Below, in pieces: positions 6,110 to 6,508 of a DNA stretch of 6,508 nucleotides. Positions within the stretch are counted from its first letter, which is position 1, and each line of letters starts with the position of its first letter. Made by a program: the position numbers and the translations under genes. The stretch covers positions 8,000 through 14,507 of the forward strand of contig DHEJ01000028.1 of assembly GCA_002399815.1 (NCBI GenBank), written 5' to 3'. The notes below the pieces were generated by a model. It was not told the DNA's origin and searched no databases. It saw nothing but the letters and a program-made list of their open reading frames with translations. Origin of the DNA: Acholeplasmataceae bacterium UBA4853 (GTDB taxonomy: Bacteria; Bacillota_I; Bacilli_A; Acholeplasmatales; Acholeplasmataceae).

Positions 6110-6508
6110 TTACTTAATTAAACCGTTTCTTAAAGCCTGTAATGCTTTTGACCAACCAGTTAATTGATCAAATAATACCTTAACTTCATCTAAATGCCAT
6201 GCACCTGGAGCAAATTCTTGTTCCGGTGTAAATACATTCTTATAATCTACATTAAATGATAAGTTGATTTGTTGTTGTGTCATAGCAACTTGTTGGTATG
6301 CTAAATGTGCTCTAAATCCAACAATCCCTCTTGCTGCGCCTAAGAATCCATAACCAACAAATGCTAATGCTTTATTAGCTACTTCTGGTTTTAAGAATTG
6401 GAAAGCATTTTGTAAAGCACCAGGTACAACGTGATTGTATTCAGGGGTTACTAATACATATCCATCATAAGATGCCATTGTTTGACTCCATGCACCAATT
6501 GCACTTGC
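6110..6508 (-). CDS. NAD(P)H-dependent FMN reductase family protein (C-terminal part, start outside window)
   Basis: The frame is open to the window edge, giving 132 residues of a protein usually 180-200 long. An ATG at 6478 is internal (residue 11 of the visible part), because the preceding residues, including GAWSQT, fit the helix before the flavin-binding loop. The key motif is TPEYN (21-25), which in PF03358 flavodoxin-fold reductases contacts the FMN isoalloxazine ring, followed by the PGALQNA helix. The FVGYGFLGAARG block follows the next strand, where this family has a glycine-rich loop. The N-terminal phosphate-binding loop (GSxRxxS type) should lie in the missing part. Members pass electrons from NAD(P)H to flavin, quinones, azo dyes or chromate; the physiological acceptor cannot be told. 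It converges on the lactonase gene. Confidence 0.85.
   Translation of the reverse strand, partial: ASAIGAWSQTMASYDGYVLVTPEYNHVVPGALQNAFQFLKPEVANKALAFVGYGFLGAARGIVGFRAHLAYQQVAMTQQQINLSFNVDYKNVFTPEQEFAPGAWHLDEVKVLFDQLTGWSKALQALRNGLIK

Noticed and set aside
1..6508. CRISPR array, insertion sequence, prophage or defence genes, tRNA or rRNA genes
   Set aside because: No spaced direct repeats, transposase or integrase sequence, or tRNA-like cloverleaf was seen on either strand by eye.

Overview
The window looks like ordinary chromosomal housekeeping DNA from a low-GC Gram-positive-type bacterium, most likely a member of the Acholeplasma group (Mollicutes) or a close relative. The evidence is strong AT richness, A/T-ending codons, AGGAGG-type ribosome binding sites and proteins of Bacilli type. 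Trp is written TGG. TGA acts as a real stop at the end of the first gene, so the code is standard rather than the Mycoplasma TGA=Trp code. The genus is an inference; the low GC, standard code and Bacilli-like proteins are read from the sequence.

Layout. (1) Positions 1-1042, plus strand: the 3' part of a YtqA-type radical SAM gene (mnmL), overlapped by 20 bp by a YtqB-type methyltransferase gene (mnmM). In Bacilli this pair finishes the mnm5 modification of the tRNA wobble uridine. (2) Positions 1055-3466, minus strand: a complete 803-residue leucyl-tRNA synthetase (leuS), convergent with mnmM. The two share one bidirectional terminator whose left arm lies inside the mnmM coding sequence. (3) Positions 3683-3916, minus strand: acyl carrier protein (acpP), with its own extended -10 promoter and a strong terminator. 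(4) Positions 4081-5061, minus strand: an AEC-family (auxin efflux carrier-like) membrane transporter. (5) Positions 5146-6069, plus strand: a 7-bladed beta-propeller lactonase-family protein, divergent from the transporter. Their two extended -10 promoters are almost back to back and flank a 10-bp palindrome. (6) Positions 6110-6508, minus strand: the C-terminal part of an NAD(P)H-dependent FMN reductase, convergent with the lactonase across a second two-way terminator.

How they work together. The left half is translation: mnmL and mnmM tune wobble decoding and leuS charges tRNA-Leu. acpP carries acyl chains for lipid synthesis. The transporter/lactonase pair may form a small metabolic unit with shared control, but no substrate can be read from the sequence. 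Most units appear to be mono- or bicistronic, with visible promoters and terminators.

No CRISPR array, insertion sequence, tRNA, rRNA, attachment site or prophage signature was seen. No gene-free stretch exceeds 300 bp. I found no convincing new system; the points worth checking are regulatory: the embedded terminator, the divergent promoter with palindrome, and the inverted repeat upstream of acpP.
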